64,000 bases of DNA, taken from Arcticibacter pallidicorallinus. Its GTDB lineage: Bacteria > Bacteroidota > Bacteroidia > Sphingobacteriales > Sphingobacteriaceae. Numbering within the stretch: position 1 is the first letter of the stretch; the number at the start of each line of letters is the position of its first letter. Location of the stretch: NCBI RefSeq assembly GCF_003002875.1, contig NZ_PVTH01000002.1, forward strand, positions 372,001 to 436,000, read 5' to 3'. The translations under genes were made by a program, and so were the position numbers. Shown here piece by piece: positions 35,866-44,943 of the stretch. The notes beneath the pieces are model-generated. The model had not been told where the DNA came from. It saw nothing but the letters and a program-made list of their open reading frames with translations, and did not search any database.

Positions 35866-35933
35866 CCCTGTTGAGTCCATGTTAAGTCCGACTTTAACCC
35901 TGGAAAGTGGGACTTAACATGGACTCAACAGGG
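35866..35933. repeat. Long near-perfect intergenic hairpin
   Basis: A perfect 24-bp inverted repeat (35866-35889 with 35910-35933) continues after one G-G mismatch into a 5-bp inner stem ACTTT/AAAGT, leaving an 8-nt loop. The arm itself contains the related words GTTGAGTCC and GTTAAGTCC. No T tract follows, so it is not a standard terminator. It may be a dispersed palindromic element. In the rest of the 496-bp gap between the GH3 and GH2 genes, apart from the GH3 terminator, I see no ORF or clear promoter. Confidence 0.75.
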
Positions 35934-36206
35934 ATTCTTGATGCGCTGAATCAGAACGAATGCCGAACGAGGTAGCTGGCGGTGGCCTGTCAGATCGGAG
36001 TTTAGTCCCTCATTGAATGATACGATTTGTATAAACTTTGAAAGTATTTTACTGGTAAGTGTAAAGAAAAAATCAGTCCTTTGAGAAGAGTAAAAAAAGA
36101 GTCATTTCAAGCTAAGTGTTCTTAGATCAGCTTGATACGCCGTACGCGGCTTTGCTCAGTGCTTGGAAGCAGACTCCAAACGTATACTAACTAACCAGTT
36201 ACCTTT

Positions 36207-38039
36207 ATGAAAACTCTTTGCGCTGTATTCTTATTCACGTTTGCTTTTGCAGTTACCAGTTCCGGGCAGGACTCGGGATGGAAATCCGTTCCGGGCAAAA
36301 TTCAGACGCCATGGGCAGAAAAAATAGACGTATCCAACCCGCATCCCCAATATCCCCGGCCGCAGCTGGTGCGCGCTGACTGGAAGAGCTTAAATGGGCT
36401 ATGGAATTATGCTATCAGACCCAAAGCGGAGAGTAAGCCAAAGTCTTACGAAGGAAGGATACTTGTTCCCTTTGCCGTAGAATCTTCGCTTTCGGGTGTG
36501 GGCCGAAATGTAGGGAAAGACAGCGTACTTTGGTACCATACACGTTTTTCCGTTCCGTCCTCCATGAAAGGTAAGCGGATGATTCTGCATCTTGGGGGTG
36601 TAGACTGGGAGGCAAGAGTTTCTGTAAACGGTAAGGAGGCCGGCGTACACCAGGGAGGAAATGATCCTTTTTCTTTTGATATTACATCATTGCTTAAAGG
36701 CGGGGGGGAACAGGATTTATCCATACGCGTCTGGGATCCAACAGACGAAGGTCCTCAGCCACGCGGAAAGCAGGTACGCAAGCCAGAGGGAATATGGTAC
36801 ACACCCGTAACGGGTATCTGGCAAACGGTTTGGCTGGAGGCTGTACCTGAAACATATATTCAGACAACCAGGCAGACACCTGATATTGACAAGGGTTTGG
36901 TGATGGTAAGCGCTCAGGTTAAAAATCTTCGTTCGGGCGACCGGCTGAGGGTATCTGCCTGGGATGGAGTAGTTAAAGTGGCAGAACAGGAGGTAAGCAA
37001 CGGCACTGCTGTCAATTTGACTATTCCAAATGCCAAACTTTGGTCGCCGGAAAACCCTTTCTTATATAAGATGCAGATCTCCGTTGTCAGGGGCGGGAAA
37101 GCAATCGATGAAGCGAAGAGCTATTTTGCTATGCGTAAATCTTCCATGGCGGCAGATAGCAAAGGCATCCAGCGGATGTTGCTCAACAATAAGTTTGTTT
37201 TTCAGTACGGTCCGTTGGATCAGGGATGGTGGCCCGACGGGCTGTATACTGCACCTACTGATGAGGCTTTGAAGTTCGATATCGAGAAGACCAAAGAAAT
37301 GGGCTTCAATATGATCAGAAAACATATTAAAGTGGAGCCGGCGCGGTGGTACTACTACTGTGATTCCATTGGTCTGTTGGTATGGCAGGATATGCCGAGC
37401 GGAGACCTCGGAAATCAATGGGAATCTCGGCCGGGTGTCGCCGGAAAGGGTACCGAGAAGGAGCGCTCCAAGGAGTCGGAGGGGTATTACCGCAAAGAAT
37501 GGAATGCTATTATGGATGCTCTTCATAACTTCCCATCGATTGTGGTATGGGTGCCTTTTAACGAGGCATGGGGACAGTTTAAAACCACTGAAATAACAAA
37601 CTGGACCATGCAGAAAGACCCTTCGCGTTTGGTTAACAGCGCGAGTGGAGGTAACTTTTTCCCGGTTGGGCATATCATTGATCTGCACAACTACCCTGAT
37701 CCCGTAATGCCGCGTCCCGACCTCTTCGGGGCTAAGCAGGCGCTGGTTTTAGGTGAGTTTGGCGGTTTGGGTTTGCCGGTTAACGGACATGTATGGCAGC
37801 AGAAGGATAACTGGGGGTATCAGAGCTTCAAGACCGCGGATGATTTGATAAAGCGCTACTCGTCCTTTATGGTAACCATGCAGAACCTTATCCGCAATGG
37901 CCTGTCTGCTGCAGTTTATACGCAGACGACCGACGTGGAAATTGAAACGAACGGCTTGATGACCTATGATCGAAAGGTTATTAAGGTTCCCGCAGCGAAA
38001 CTCAAAAGTTTGCATGAGCCTCTTTATCAAACTAAATAG
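36207..38039 (+). CDS. Glycoside hydrolase family 2 enzyme
   Basis: This 610-residue exported enzyme has a signal peptide (about 1-20), an N-terminal jelly-roll sugar-binding domain (about 45-215), an immunoglobulin-like domain (about 215-305) and a TIM barrel (about 310-600). The acid/base is E453 in WVPFNEAWGQF and the nucleophile is E517 in VLGEFGGLG, fitting the retaining GH2 mechanism on beta-galactosides, mannosides or glucuronides. It lacks the C-terminal domains of large GH2 enzymes. It lies behind the LacI-controlled GH3 gene but after a terminator, and no operator copy is seen nearby. Confidence 0.88.
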   Translation: MKTLCAVFLFTFAFAVTSSGQDSGWKSVPGKIQTPWAEKIDVSNPHPQYPRPQLVRADWKSLNGLWNYAIRPKAESKPKSYEGRILVPFAVESSLSGVGRNVGKDSVLWYHTRFSVPSSMKGKRMILHLGGVDWEARVSVNGKEAGVHQGGNDPFSFDITSLLKGGGEQDLSIRVWDPTDEGPQPRGKQVRKPEGIWYTPVTGIWQTVWLEAVPETYIQTTRQTPDIDKGLVMVSAQVKNLRSGDRLRVSAWDGVVKVAEQEVSNGTAVNLTIPNAKLWSPENPFLYKMQISVVRGGKAIDEAKSYFAMRKSSMAADSKGIQRMLLNNKFVFQYGPLDQGWWPDGLYTAPTDEALKFDIEKTKEMGFNMIRKHIKVEPARWYYYCDSIGLLVWQDMPSGDLGNQWESRPGVAGKGTEKERSKESEGYYRKEWNAIMDALHNFPSIVVWVPFNEAWGQFKTTEITNWTMQKDPSRLVNSASGGNFFPVGHIIDLHNYPDPVMPRPDLFGAKQALVLGEFGGLGLPVNGHVWQQKDNWGYQSFKTADDLIKRYSSFMVTMQNLIRNGLSAAVYTQTTDVEIETNGLMTYDRKVIKVPAAKLKSLHEPLYQTK

Positions 38040-38041
38040 GT

Positions 38042-38109
38042 AAATGGAGCTGAAAGGAATCGTATACAGTTAGATAGCACTGTTACTCGTTTTCCTTTCA
38101 GCCATTTTT
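38042..38109. terminator. Inverted repeat between the convergent GH2 and response-regulator genes
   Basis: GCTGAAAGGAA (38049-38059) pairs with TTCCTTTCAGC (38092-38102), flanked by AAATG/CATTT pairing and followed on the plus strand by TTTTTATTT. The loop is long (32 nt) and the right arm encodes the end of the response regulator, so the call is weak. Confidence 0.35.
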
Positions 38110-38876
38110 ATTTGCATGTATTCTGTCGGGGGCATTCCAAATTGCTTGGCGAAGCAGCGGCCGAAGTGCGTTTGAGAGCTATATCCTACCATTTCCGCAA
38201 TCTCGTAGATTTTGAATTCGTTCTCGGCAAGAAGCTGGGCAGCTTTTTTCAGTCGGGCGATGTTGATCAGTTCATGAGGTGTCAGATTAGAAATGGCTTT
38301 TATTTTCCGGTACAGGGTGGGTTTGCTCATATTCATGGAGTCGGCGAGGTGTTCTACGTCGAGGTCGATGTTTGCAATATTCCGGTTCACGGCTTCATTG
38401 AGCTTTTCGAGAAAGTTCTCATCAGCCTTGGAATAGGCCATCGTCTTGATATGCACCAGGGGCGAATTGGCGAAGTAGTCTTTAATCTTGCTTCTGTTCA
38501 GAAGGAGATTCGCGATCTGGACCTGAAGATGTTCGGGGGAAAAGGGTTTTTCGATATACGCATCTGCGCCCAGTTCGAGTCCCTCGATCTTCGATTGCAG
38601 CGTGTTCTTAGCCGTCAATAAAACTACCGGAATGTGGCTGTACTCAAAATCTGACTTGATTCGGCGACAAAGTTCGAAGCCGTCAATTTCGGGCATCATG
38701 ATATCGCTGATAACGAGCTGAACGGAGTGAACGTTTAGTGAGTCGAGTGCCTCCCTGCCGTTTCGGGCGGTAATGACGGAGTATCTTTCGCTCAGGTCAT
38801 CTGAGATAAAGTCCAGAATTTCTTCATTATCGTCTACCAACAATATAGTTGGCCGGTTTGCTATTTCTTCTTTCAT
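38070..38876 (-). CDS. Response regulator with AraC-type DNA-binding domain
   Basis: This 268-residue regulator has a receiver domain (about 8-125) with acidic pocket D15, D16 and phospho-acceptor D58 in VISDIMMPEIDG, and an AraC/XylS helix-turn-helix pair (about 165-262: LADSMNMSKPTLYRKIKAISNLTP and IYEIAEMVGYSSQTHFGRCFAKQFG). It lies 17 bp downstream of a propeller-type histidine kinase. In the usual hybrid two-component systems of the phylum these domains sit at the C-terminus of the kinase; here they form a separate gene. Likely targets are nearby glycan genes. Confidence 0.9.
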   Translation of the reverse strand: MKEEIANRPTILLVDDNEEILDFISDDLSERYSVITARNGREALDSLNVHSVQLVISDIMMPEIDGFELCRRIKSDFEYSHIPVVLLTAKNTLQSKIEGLELGADAYIEKPFSPEHLQVQIANLLLNRSKIKDYFANSPLVHIKTMAYSKADENFLEKLNEAVNRNIANIDLDVEHLADSMNMSKPTLYRKIKAISNLTPHELINIARLKKAAQLLAENEFKIYEIAEMVGYSSQTHFGRCFAKQFGMPPTEYMQIKMAERKTSNSAI

Positions 38877-38893
38877 TAGATTAGCGTTAGGGG

Positions 38894-41800
38894 CTATTTG
38901 CTCATTATGGGGTTAAATTCAATTTGTTGATGCAGCGGAAGTGTAACCGCAAAAACGTTGCAGTTGGCTTGCACCTCTCTCAACTCCAGATTGCCTTTAT
39001 GTAATTCTGTGAGAGAGCGTGAAATGGAAAGACCGAGTCCGCTGCCCGGTTGATTTTCTGTGAGCTTCATCCGATAGAATGTGTCGAAGATTTTTTCCTT
39101 CATATTCCAGGGAATGATATAGCCGTCGTTCTTGATTAGAATGGTAAACGTAAGGTCGCCTTCAAAGACGGGTAGTATTTGGATTGTGGCGGTCTGGGCA
39201 CCATATTTAATAGCGTTGTTGATCAGATTACTCATGATTTTGTCAAATGCTCCGACATCGATATAGGCGAAGAATTTACTGGCAGGCAGCTCCAGAGTAA
39301 AACGTATGTTTTTTTGTTCGGCCGCTGGCTTAAAACGGATATAGTTATCTCTGACCAGTTCGCAGATATCGGCTTTGACGAAATTAAGGCTGAATTCTCT
39401 GGTTTCTGTCTTTCTGAAGTCAAGCAGCTGGTTCGTAAGGTTAAGCAGACGCTCTGTGTTCTTCTGCATAATCAGCAGATTGTTCTTAATCTGAGGTACC
39501 TCTTCAGCACGTTTGATGATCTTTTCCATAGGCCCTTTGATCAGGGTGAGCGGGGTGCGTATTTCATGAGCCACATTCGTGAAGAATTCAATTTTTGCCT
39601 GATAGACTTCCTTCTCCTTCTTGTGTTCGAATATTTCAAGCCTTCGCTTGTTTTTTGTCTTTATGCGCTGGTGGTAATTCCGGACAGCGAGATAAACGAG
39701 GGCACATGAGAGCAAGACGTAGAAGATCAACGCCCACCTGCTTTTCCAGAGAGGGGGTACGATTTCAATTTGAAGATGTGTTTCCTCGTTGTTCCATACG
39801 CCGCTGTTGTTGGCTGCTTTTACTTTGAAGGTGTAATTTCCCGGTGGGAGGGAGGTGAAGTACGCCTTACGGTTTGTTTTGAGATACGTCCAGTCGTTGT
39901 CAAGTCCCTCCATTTTGTAGGCGTATTCGGTGGTATTCAACGAAGTATAACTTAAAGCTGAAAAGTCGATACTGAAAGAAGACTGCTCATGACTCAGCCT
40001 TATTTTTTTAGTGAACGTTATAGACTTCCTGAGAGGCGAATTTGTATTCTGGACGTTTATCTCCTGACCAAATATTTGGAAACCGGTGATGTAGACTGGT
40101 GGTTTATAGGTGTTTCTGGTAAATGAGGAGGGTCGAAACCGTACCAGGCCGTTAACGCTTCCGAAATACATTTGTCCGGACTCGTCCTTAAACGCGGAAT
40201 TGTAATTCAGCTGGTCGCTCAATAGCCCATGGGCTTTTGTATAGGTTTTTATTTTTCCGGTTTGAGGGTTAATGACAGCTAATCCACGAGAAGTGCTAAC
40301 CCAGAGCTGACTTTCTTCGTCTTCCAGTATCGATAATATCAAGTTGCTTGGTAGACCATTTGCTACGGTGAAGCGCTTGAATTTACCGGTCTGCGGGTTC
40401 ATCTTGCACAATCCTCCCTCGGTAGCAACCCATATGTACCCTTTTCGGTCTTCAAATATCCGGTTTATACGGTTGTTGCTCAGGCTATGCGGGTCATTAC
40501 TCTGATACGTGTACGAACCCCGCTTTCCGGTTTGAGGGTTGTAATAATATAATCCCTCCCTGTATGAGCCGAGCCAGAATATGCCCTTACTATCCTGCAG
40601 CATGGTGCTGTAGAACATCCGCTCGGGCACTCCGGTAATGTGAATAAAATTATCGTCTTTTCGATTATACTTAAAAAAGCCCCCGGATGTGCAGAAGAAG
40701 AGCTCTCCCGAGCGGCTTCGGTGAATACTATAAATGAAATTGCTTTTTAGGGAGTTTTTGTCCGCTCCTGCCGAGTAGTGTTTAATGATCTTTCCGGTCC
40801 TGATATTCATAAGATCCAGTCCGTTTTCGAATGTCCCGATCCAAAGTGAGTCGCCCTCGAGAAGCAGACCGTGGATGTTTGTGGAGGCAATATCCTGTTG
40901 CTTGCCCGAAGGCTTGAAATGCTCAAACCTCATTGTTCCTGCTTCGAGCTTGTTGAGGCCCGCATCTTCCGTACCGATCCAGAGATTCGAGTATTTGTCC
41001 TGAACGATTTCTCTCACGACATTTCCCCCGAGTGAGTTTTCCCCTACCATAGGAAAAAACTTTTCAAAAGAATTGTACTGCTTTGGATAGTAGTTCAGCC
41101 CGCCAAAATAGGTGCCAGCCCAGATACCGCCTTCCCAGTCCTTGCAAAGCGTGTAGACAGCGTTGTCTGATAAGGAGTAAGGGTTGTTATATTGTTTTTT
41201 AATATTAGTAGCAGCTCCCGTGCGGATGTTATAAAGAAATATTCCTGATTCGGTAGCGATCCAATACTGGTCTCCTGATTCATACAAAAAATTGCGTGCA
41301 AAAATTTCTGTGTTATCAGGATTTCTGGTAAGGATGTTTTTGTATGTCCTGGTCTTGATGTCGAATAGCTTGACACCTTGATTTGAGGTTCCGATAAACA
41401 GAGAACCCTTTCCGGTGTCTGAAATTTTTTCTATCCATTTGGACGATTCGGGTTGTAAGGCTGATGACACCTCATAACTGTTGAAAGTCTGACTGGAAGC
41501 CTGGTAATGTTCGAGAGTTCCGTATCGGGAGGATACCCATATCTGTCCATCTTTCAGAATACTGATGGAGGTTGCTTCGAAATAGTTTGAGGGGGTAAAC
41601 TCAGTGAGCTTCTTCCTGCTTTCGTTGTATGTAAAAAGAGTAAAGCCTGCAACGAACCAGATATTGCCTTTCTTATCGATCTGAATTTCCCTGACGTCTT
41701 CTGTCGGACAACCGCTGAGGGGGGTGAAACTTTCGGTTAGCGGACTGTATATAAAAAGCCCTCTGTCTGTTCCTACCCACATACGGCCTTTTTTATCTTC

Positions 41801-42070
41801 GGCAAGGGCATGAATGAAGTTGCTTTTGAGGCTGTTTGAATTGAGAGCATCTTCTCTAAAGATCTTGAAGGTATAACCATCGAAGCGGTTTAAGCCGTCC
41901 TTGGTACCGAACCATAGAAACCCTTTTTGGTCCTGCATACTGCAGATTACCGTATTGTTCGACAGTCCGCTTTCCACTTGGTAGCGGCTGAAGTAGTAGG
42001 GTGCCGCTCTGCCACCGCTTGTTAAAAGCATAAGCGAAATCAAGAGGGTTATGGTTTTAATTGTTTGCAC
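38894..42070 (-). CDS. Propeller-type sensor histidine kinase (HTCS-like, no receiver)
   Basis: This 1058-residue inner-membrane kinase has a signal peptide (about 1-22), about 14 two-component-propeller repeats (about 30-690, recurring KGxxWxGTxxGL words), a Y_Y_Y domain (about 700-765), a membrane helix (about 780-800) and a cytoplasmic kinase core. The phospho-accepting histidine is H835 in HEIRTPLTLIKG, and the ATP-binding lobe shows NLINNAIKYG and GSGLGLSISRSL. It ends after the ATPase domain without receiver or AraC domains, which are encoded by the next gene. It probably senses a glycan fragment in the periplasm. The start is GTG. Confidence 0.9.
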   Translation of the reverse strand: MQTIKTITLLISLMLLTSGGRAAPYYFSRYQVESGLSNNTVICSMQDQKGFLWFGTKDGLNRFDGYTFKIFREDALNSNSLKSNFIHALAEDKKGRMWVGTDRGLFIYSPLTESFTPLSGCPTEDVREIQIDKKGNIWFVAGFTLFTYNESRKKLTEFTPSNYFEATSISILKDGQIWVSSRYGTLEHYQASSQTFNSYEVSSALQPESSKWIEKISDTGKGSLFIGTSNQGVKLFDIKTRTYKNILTRNPDNTEIFARNFLYESGDQYWIATESGIFLYNIRTGAATNIKKQYNNPYSLSDNAVYTLCKDWEGGIWAGTYFGGLNYYPKQYNSFEKFFPMVGENSLGGNVVREIVQDKYSNLWIGTEDAGLNKLEAGTMRFEHFKPSGKQQDIASTNIHGLLLEGDSLWIGTFENGLDLMNIRTGKIIKHYSAGADKNSLKSNFIYSIHRSRSGELFFCTSGGFFKYNRKDDNFIHITGVPERMFYSTMLQDSKGIFWLGSYREGLYYYNPQTGKRGSYTYQSNDPHSLSNNRINRIFEDRKGYIWVATEGGLCKMNPQTGKFKRFTVANGLPSNLILSILEDEESQLWVSTSRGLAVINPQTGKIKTYTKAHGLLSDQLNYNSAFKDESGQMYFGSVNGLVRFRPSSFTRNTYKPPVYITGFQIFGQEINVQNTNSPLRKSITFTKKIRLSHEQSSFSIDFSALSYTSLNTTEYAYKMEGLDNDWTYLKTNRKAYFTSLPPGNYTFKVKAANNSGVWNNEETHLQIEIVPPLWKSRWALIFYVLLSCALVYLAVRNYHQRIKTKNKRRLEIFEHKKEKEVYQAKIEFFTNVAHEIRTPLTLIKGPMEKIIKRAEEVPQIKNNLLIMQKNTERLLNLTNQLLDFRKTETREFSLNFVKADICELVRDNYIRFKPAAEQKNIRFTLELPASKFFAYIDVGAFDKIMSNLINNAIKYGAQTATIQILPVFEGDLTFTILIKNDGYIIPWNMKEKIFDTFYRMKLTENQPGSGLGLSISRSLTELHKGNLELREVQANCNVFAVTLPLHQQIEFNPIMSK

Positions 42071-42086
42071 CGGGTTCGTTTACTAT

Positions 42087-42094
42087 CAAATATA
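42087..42094 (-). promoter_or_regulatory. Candidate -7 element of the sensor kinase gene
   Basis: On the minus strand this reads TATATTTG, 16 bp before the GTG start, implying a very short leader. No -33 box is obvious. The rest of the 195-bp divergent gap shows no clear signal for the glycosyltransferase on the other strand. Confidence 0.3.
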
Positions 42095-42265
42095 AGATAT
42101 AGCTTCGATGATTTTTTCCAGTCGCCCCGTAAAACACAGATCCGAGAAATAATGTGAATGAAGTACACTTTCCAGACTTTTTCTTAGCTGCGGAGTAATC
42201 TTTGTAATTTCAGCACTAAGTAGCATAGCCTCATTTCAGTTTGTTAGTTAATCAGGATTGTTGTT

Positions 42266-43405
42266 ATGAAGATTATTTTTATCTGTGGTTCTTTGGAGGA
42301 CGGCAAAGATGGGGTGGGGGATTACACCAGACGACTGGGTAAGAAACTAGTCGAAAACGGCTATTCTGTAGGAATTATTGCATTGCATGACAAGCATTTG
42401 GACACTAAGCTCTGGGAAGAAGAAGGCGATTCATCTTTTAGGACGTTGAGGTTGTCAACGCGTCTGTCCTGGAAAAGACGGGGTACCCTGTCAGCTGATT
42501 TAATTAAGGAGGTCGATCCGGTATGGATAAGTCTGCAGTTTGTGGGTTTTGCTTATCATCGCTATGGCTTGCCGCTAGGCATGATCTCTCTGGTGAAGAA
42601 GCTCTCGGATAGCCGATATCTGCATATTATGTTTCATGAGCTGTGGTGTGGCATGTCAGCGTCTGCACCTCCAAAGGAAGTCGTCCTTGGAAAACTGCAA
42701 TATTGGTTTCTGAGGCTAATGCTCGCTTCGCTCAAGCCCCGGGAGGTGTTCACCAATATTGAGCGGTACCAGGACCGTCTTCAGCAGCTGGGAGTGCAAC
42801 CTCTGCTCGTTCCGGTATTTAGCAACATTCCTCTGGCCTCGCGGGTTTCAGAGGAATCCTGGGACGCAGTAATCGCGAAATCTGGCCTGCAGCCTTTGTT
42901 AAGAGGTAGTGAAAATAGGCTGGTACTTGGCTTTTTCGGAAGTATCTATCCCATCGCTGGTTTTAAGGCGTTAATAAAAAATGCTTATGAAGCTGCAGGT
43001 GTGCTCGGCCGCGAATGCTGCGTTGTTTTGATAGGCAATAGTTCTAAAGAGGATCTGGCAAGACTCTCAGGCTGCAGCTTGCCTATGCGGGTTTTTGAGC
43101 TTGGCATGCAGTCGGCGGGTATCATTAACCGCGCAATGGATCTGGTTGATTTTGGAGTAGTCACTACGCCCGTTGACGGAATAAACAAAAGTGGCGGAGC
43201 TGCAGCATGGATTGAACGGGGGATCCCGATCCTGGTATCCGGAGAAGACCCAACCGATAAGGGGCATAATCTCCAGGCCGCTTTTGGAGCTTACCGGGTG
43301 ACATGTGAGGGTGATGTTGTGGAGGCATGTCTACAGCCGGGATGGAACAGGGAGAAGAAAGAGCGACTAGACAGCGTCGCAGAGGTGTATATGCGACACT
43401 TTTAA
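42266..43405 (+). CDS. Glycosyltransferase, GT4/GT-B type
   Basis: This 379-residue cytoplasmic protein has a GT-B plan: an N-terminal Rossmann half beginning MKIIFICGSLEDGKDGVGDYTRRLG, a typical acceptor-side glycine-rich loop, and a C-terminal half starting near LVLGFFGSIYPIAG with a donor-site segment DFGVVTTPVDGINKSGGAAAW. It lacks a strong EX7E motif, so it is a divergent member. It is transcribed alone, convergent with the exopolysaccharide operon, and separated from it by a two-way terminator. A role in surface polysaccharide assembly is inferred from position. Confidence 0.72.
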   Translation: MKIIFICGSLEDGKDGVGDYTRRLGKKLVENGYSVGIIALHDKHLDTKLWEEEGDSSFRTLRLSTRLSWKRRGTLSADLIKEVDPVWISLQFVGFAYHRYGLPLGMISLVKKLSDSRYLHIMFHELWCGMSASAPPKEVVLGKLQYWFLRLMLASLKPREVFTNIERYQDRLQQLGVQPLLVPVFSNIPLASRVSEESWDAVIAKSGLQPLLRGSENRLVLGFFGSIYPIAGFKALIKNAYEAAGVLGRECCVVLIGNSSKEDLARLSGCSLPMRVFELGMQSAGIINRAMDLVDFGVVTTPVDGINKSGGAAAWIERGIPILVSGEDPTDKGHNLQAAFGAYRVTCEGDVVEACLQPGWNREKKERLDSVAEVYMRHF

Positions 43406-43407
43406 AC

Positions 43408-43453
43408 AAAAAAAGCTGCTTATCTGCATGATTGCAGATAAGCAGCTTTTTTA
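43408..43453. terminator. Bidirectional terminator between GT and exopolysaccharide operon
   Basis: A long perfect stem, AAAAAGCTGCTTATCTGCA (43410-43428) with the complementary arm ending in a T run (43433-43452), has a 4-nt loop and A/T tracts on both sides. It serves both convergent transcripts. Confidence 0.9.
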
Positions 43454-43465
43454 TGTAAAAACTAT

Positions 43466-44899
43466 TTATTGTTCGATGATAGGAGGCATGATTACGGCGT
43501 AACTGATTGCCTTATTTGCCAGATTCTTTACGTTGCCGACAGCCTTTACATTAGCAAAAGTATTGGTTATCACACCAAGCCAGCTGTATCCCTGCTGACA
43601 AATGTTTCGGATGAGAGAGATGTCTCTGCTTCCTGGAAGCGCCTGCAGACGGATACAGTGTGCATTTGTGTAAATCGTATTTCCTTCTACAGTAATTTTG
43701 CTAACCACTCTTGGTATACCGTAAGTTCCTACCACTATACCGGAAGAGTTGCCTTTGGATAGACGAGTGTCGACGATGTTATTTTTTACAGTAATATCGC
43801 TGAGGTTGTTTCCACCATTACCCATCTGGATGCCGCCAACATTGTCACCCTTGGTTTTAACCGTGTTGTTATTGATCATGATTCCAAAACCGTCCTCCTT
43901 TAAGCCAGGTGCGATTGCTATGCTTCCTGCAGGAATGGTGTTATAGCTCAACGTGTTTTTTTGTCCGAATATCTCCAGACCGCTCCTGTGGTTTCCGTTT
44001 CCACCACTAAATACGTTTTTGGAAATCAGGGTGTTTTTGTAGTACCCGGATATTCCGTTCCCTCCCAGGTGTTTAGGGTCATTAAGCTTATTATCTGTAA
44101 TTACAGCGTCGATCACATAGGCAGCCGCACACTCTATTGCGAATTGTTTCCCGAAAGTGTTGTTAAACGTGTTTTTTGTAATCCTGGTGTTGTAGTTATG
44201 CTGGCTTTGCAGCTGGATGGCCGGGGAGTTAGGGTTTTGCGATCCCCAGTTGGCAAACACGCAGTTTGTTATGGATACGTCGCGTGTTCCTCTCATCTCC
44301 AGGCTCGTGCGCCCTGCCTCGGAAAAATTGCAGTTCAGAAATGTAACATTCTTTACCTGATAGTCGTTGAGTCCTTTGATCTGAACAGCGCCGCGGTCTC
44401 TTCCTCCTGCAAAATTTACGTTTTCAAAGTGGAGGTCGCTGACGTTGTCGGTTACATACAATGCCACCAGATCTGCACCGGTATTGGCAGCCTGATTGGC
44501 ATCGATCCGGATGTTTTTCAAACGGATGTTGGACGTGCGGGTCGGAATCTTAAAGACATTGCGTCCTTTTCTGCTTCCGGGAGTAAGCTTGATCTCGGTG
44601 GAATTGCCTGCACCTTCGATGGATGCGTTTGAAGGAAGAATGAGTTCATCTGAAATCGTAAACTTCCCTGCTGGAAGAATAAGTTTTTCTTTCTTGGCAG
44701 CCCAGGTATTGATCAGATCCTGAAGTTCCTTACGCTGATCTTTTCCGTTAGAAATGATGAGTGTGTTGCCGGACTTTTTTGAAATTGCGTTATCCTGAAT
44801 AACAGCTTTGTCCGGAATAATTACGTCAGACGACTCCTTTTTGCAGGCGAAACTGAGCGTTGCAAGAAGGAGAATTAAGATCATAAATTGGTTTTTCAT
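43466..44899 (-). CDS. Parallel beta-helix lipoprotein (pectate-lyase-like)
   Basis: This 477-residue protein begins with a lipoprotein signal (MKNQFMILILLLATLSFAC, lipobox LSFAC) and is predicted to be anchored in a membrane. Residues about 60-460 form repeated strands typical of right-handed beta-helix proteins (runs such as NVTFLNCNFSEAGRTSLEM and ITKNTFNNTFG). Such folds act as polysaccharide lyases, epimerases or hydrolases. It is the last gene of the exopolysaccharide operon, so it may trim or modify the polymer. The ATG at 44899 is preferred because an earlier ATG at 44920 lies in a hairpin loop and precedes the lipoprotein signal. Confidence 0.82.
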   Translation of the reverse strand: MKNQFMILILLLATLSFACKKESSDVIIPDKAVIQDNAISKKSGNTLIISNGKDQRKELQDLINTWAAKKEKLILPAGKFTISDELILPSNASIEGAGNSTEIKLTPGSRKGRNVFKIPTRTSNIRLKNIRIDANQAANTGADLVALYVTDNVSDLHFENVNFAGGRDRGAVQIKGLNDYQVKNVTFLNCNFSEAGRTSLEMRGTRDVSITNCVFANWGSQNPNSPAIQLQSQHNYNTRITKNTFNNTFGKQFAIECAAAYVIDAVITDNKLNDPKHLGGNGISGYYKNTLISKNVFSGGNGNHRSGLEIFGQKNTLSYNTIPAGSIAIAPGLKEDGFGIMINNNTVKTKGDNVGGIQMGNGGNNLSDITVKNNIVDTRLSKGNSSGIVVGTYGIPRVVSKITVEGNTIYTNAHCIRLQALPGSRDISLIRNICQQGYSWLGVITNTFANVKAVGNVKNLANKAISYAVIMPPIIEQ

Positions 44900-44900
44900 A

Positions 44901-44934
44901 TTAGTGGATTTCCTACGCATACGAAATCCACTAA
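44901..44934 (-). terminator. Hairpin between glf and the beta-helix gene
   Basis: TTAGTGGATTTC (44901-44912) pairs perfectly with GAAATCCACTAA (44923-44934) around a 10-nt loop, beginning 10 bp after the glf stop codon. There is no long T tract, so it may attenuate or process the operon transcript rather than end it. Confidence 0.55.
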
Positions 44935-44943
44935 TTTTAGTTA

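Noticed and set aside
37062-37688. 208-codon open frame opposite the GH2 gene
   Set aside because: The GH2 frame carries both catalytic glutamates here; the antisense frame has no family likeness.
29602-38039. A complete SusC/SusD polysaccharide utilization locus
   Set aside because: No SusD homologue is present, and the receptor lacks the typical SusC N-terminal domain.
43961-44632. 223-codon open frame opposite the beta-helix lipoprotein
   Set aside because: The repetitive beta-helix coding sequence keeps the opposite frame open by chance.
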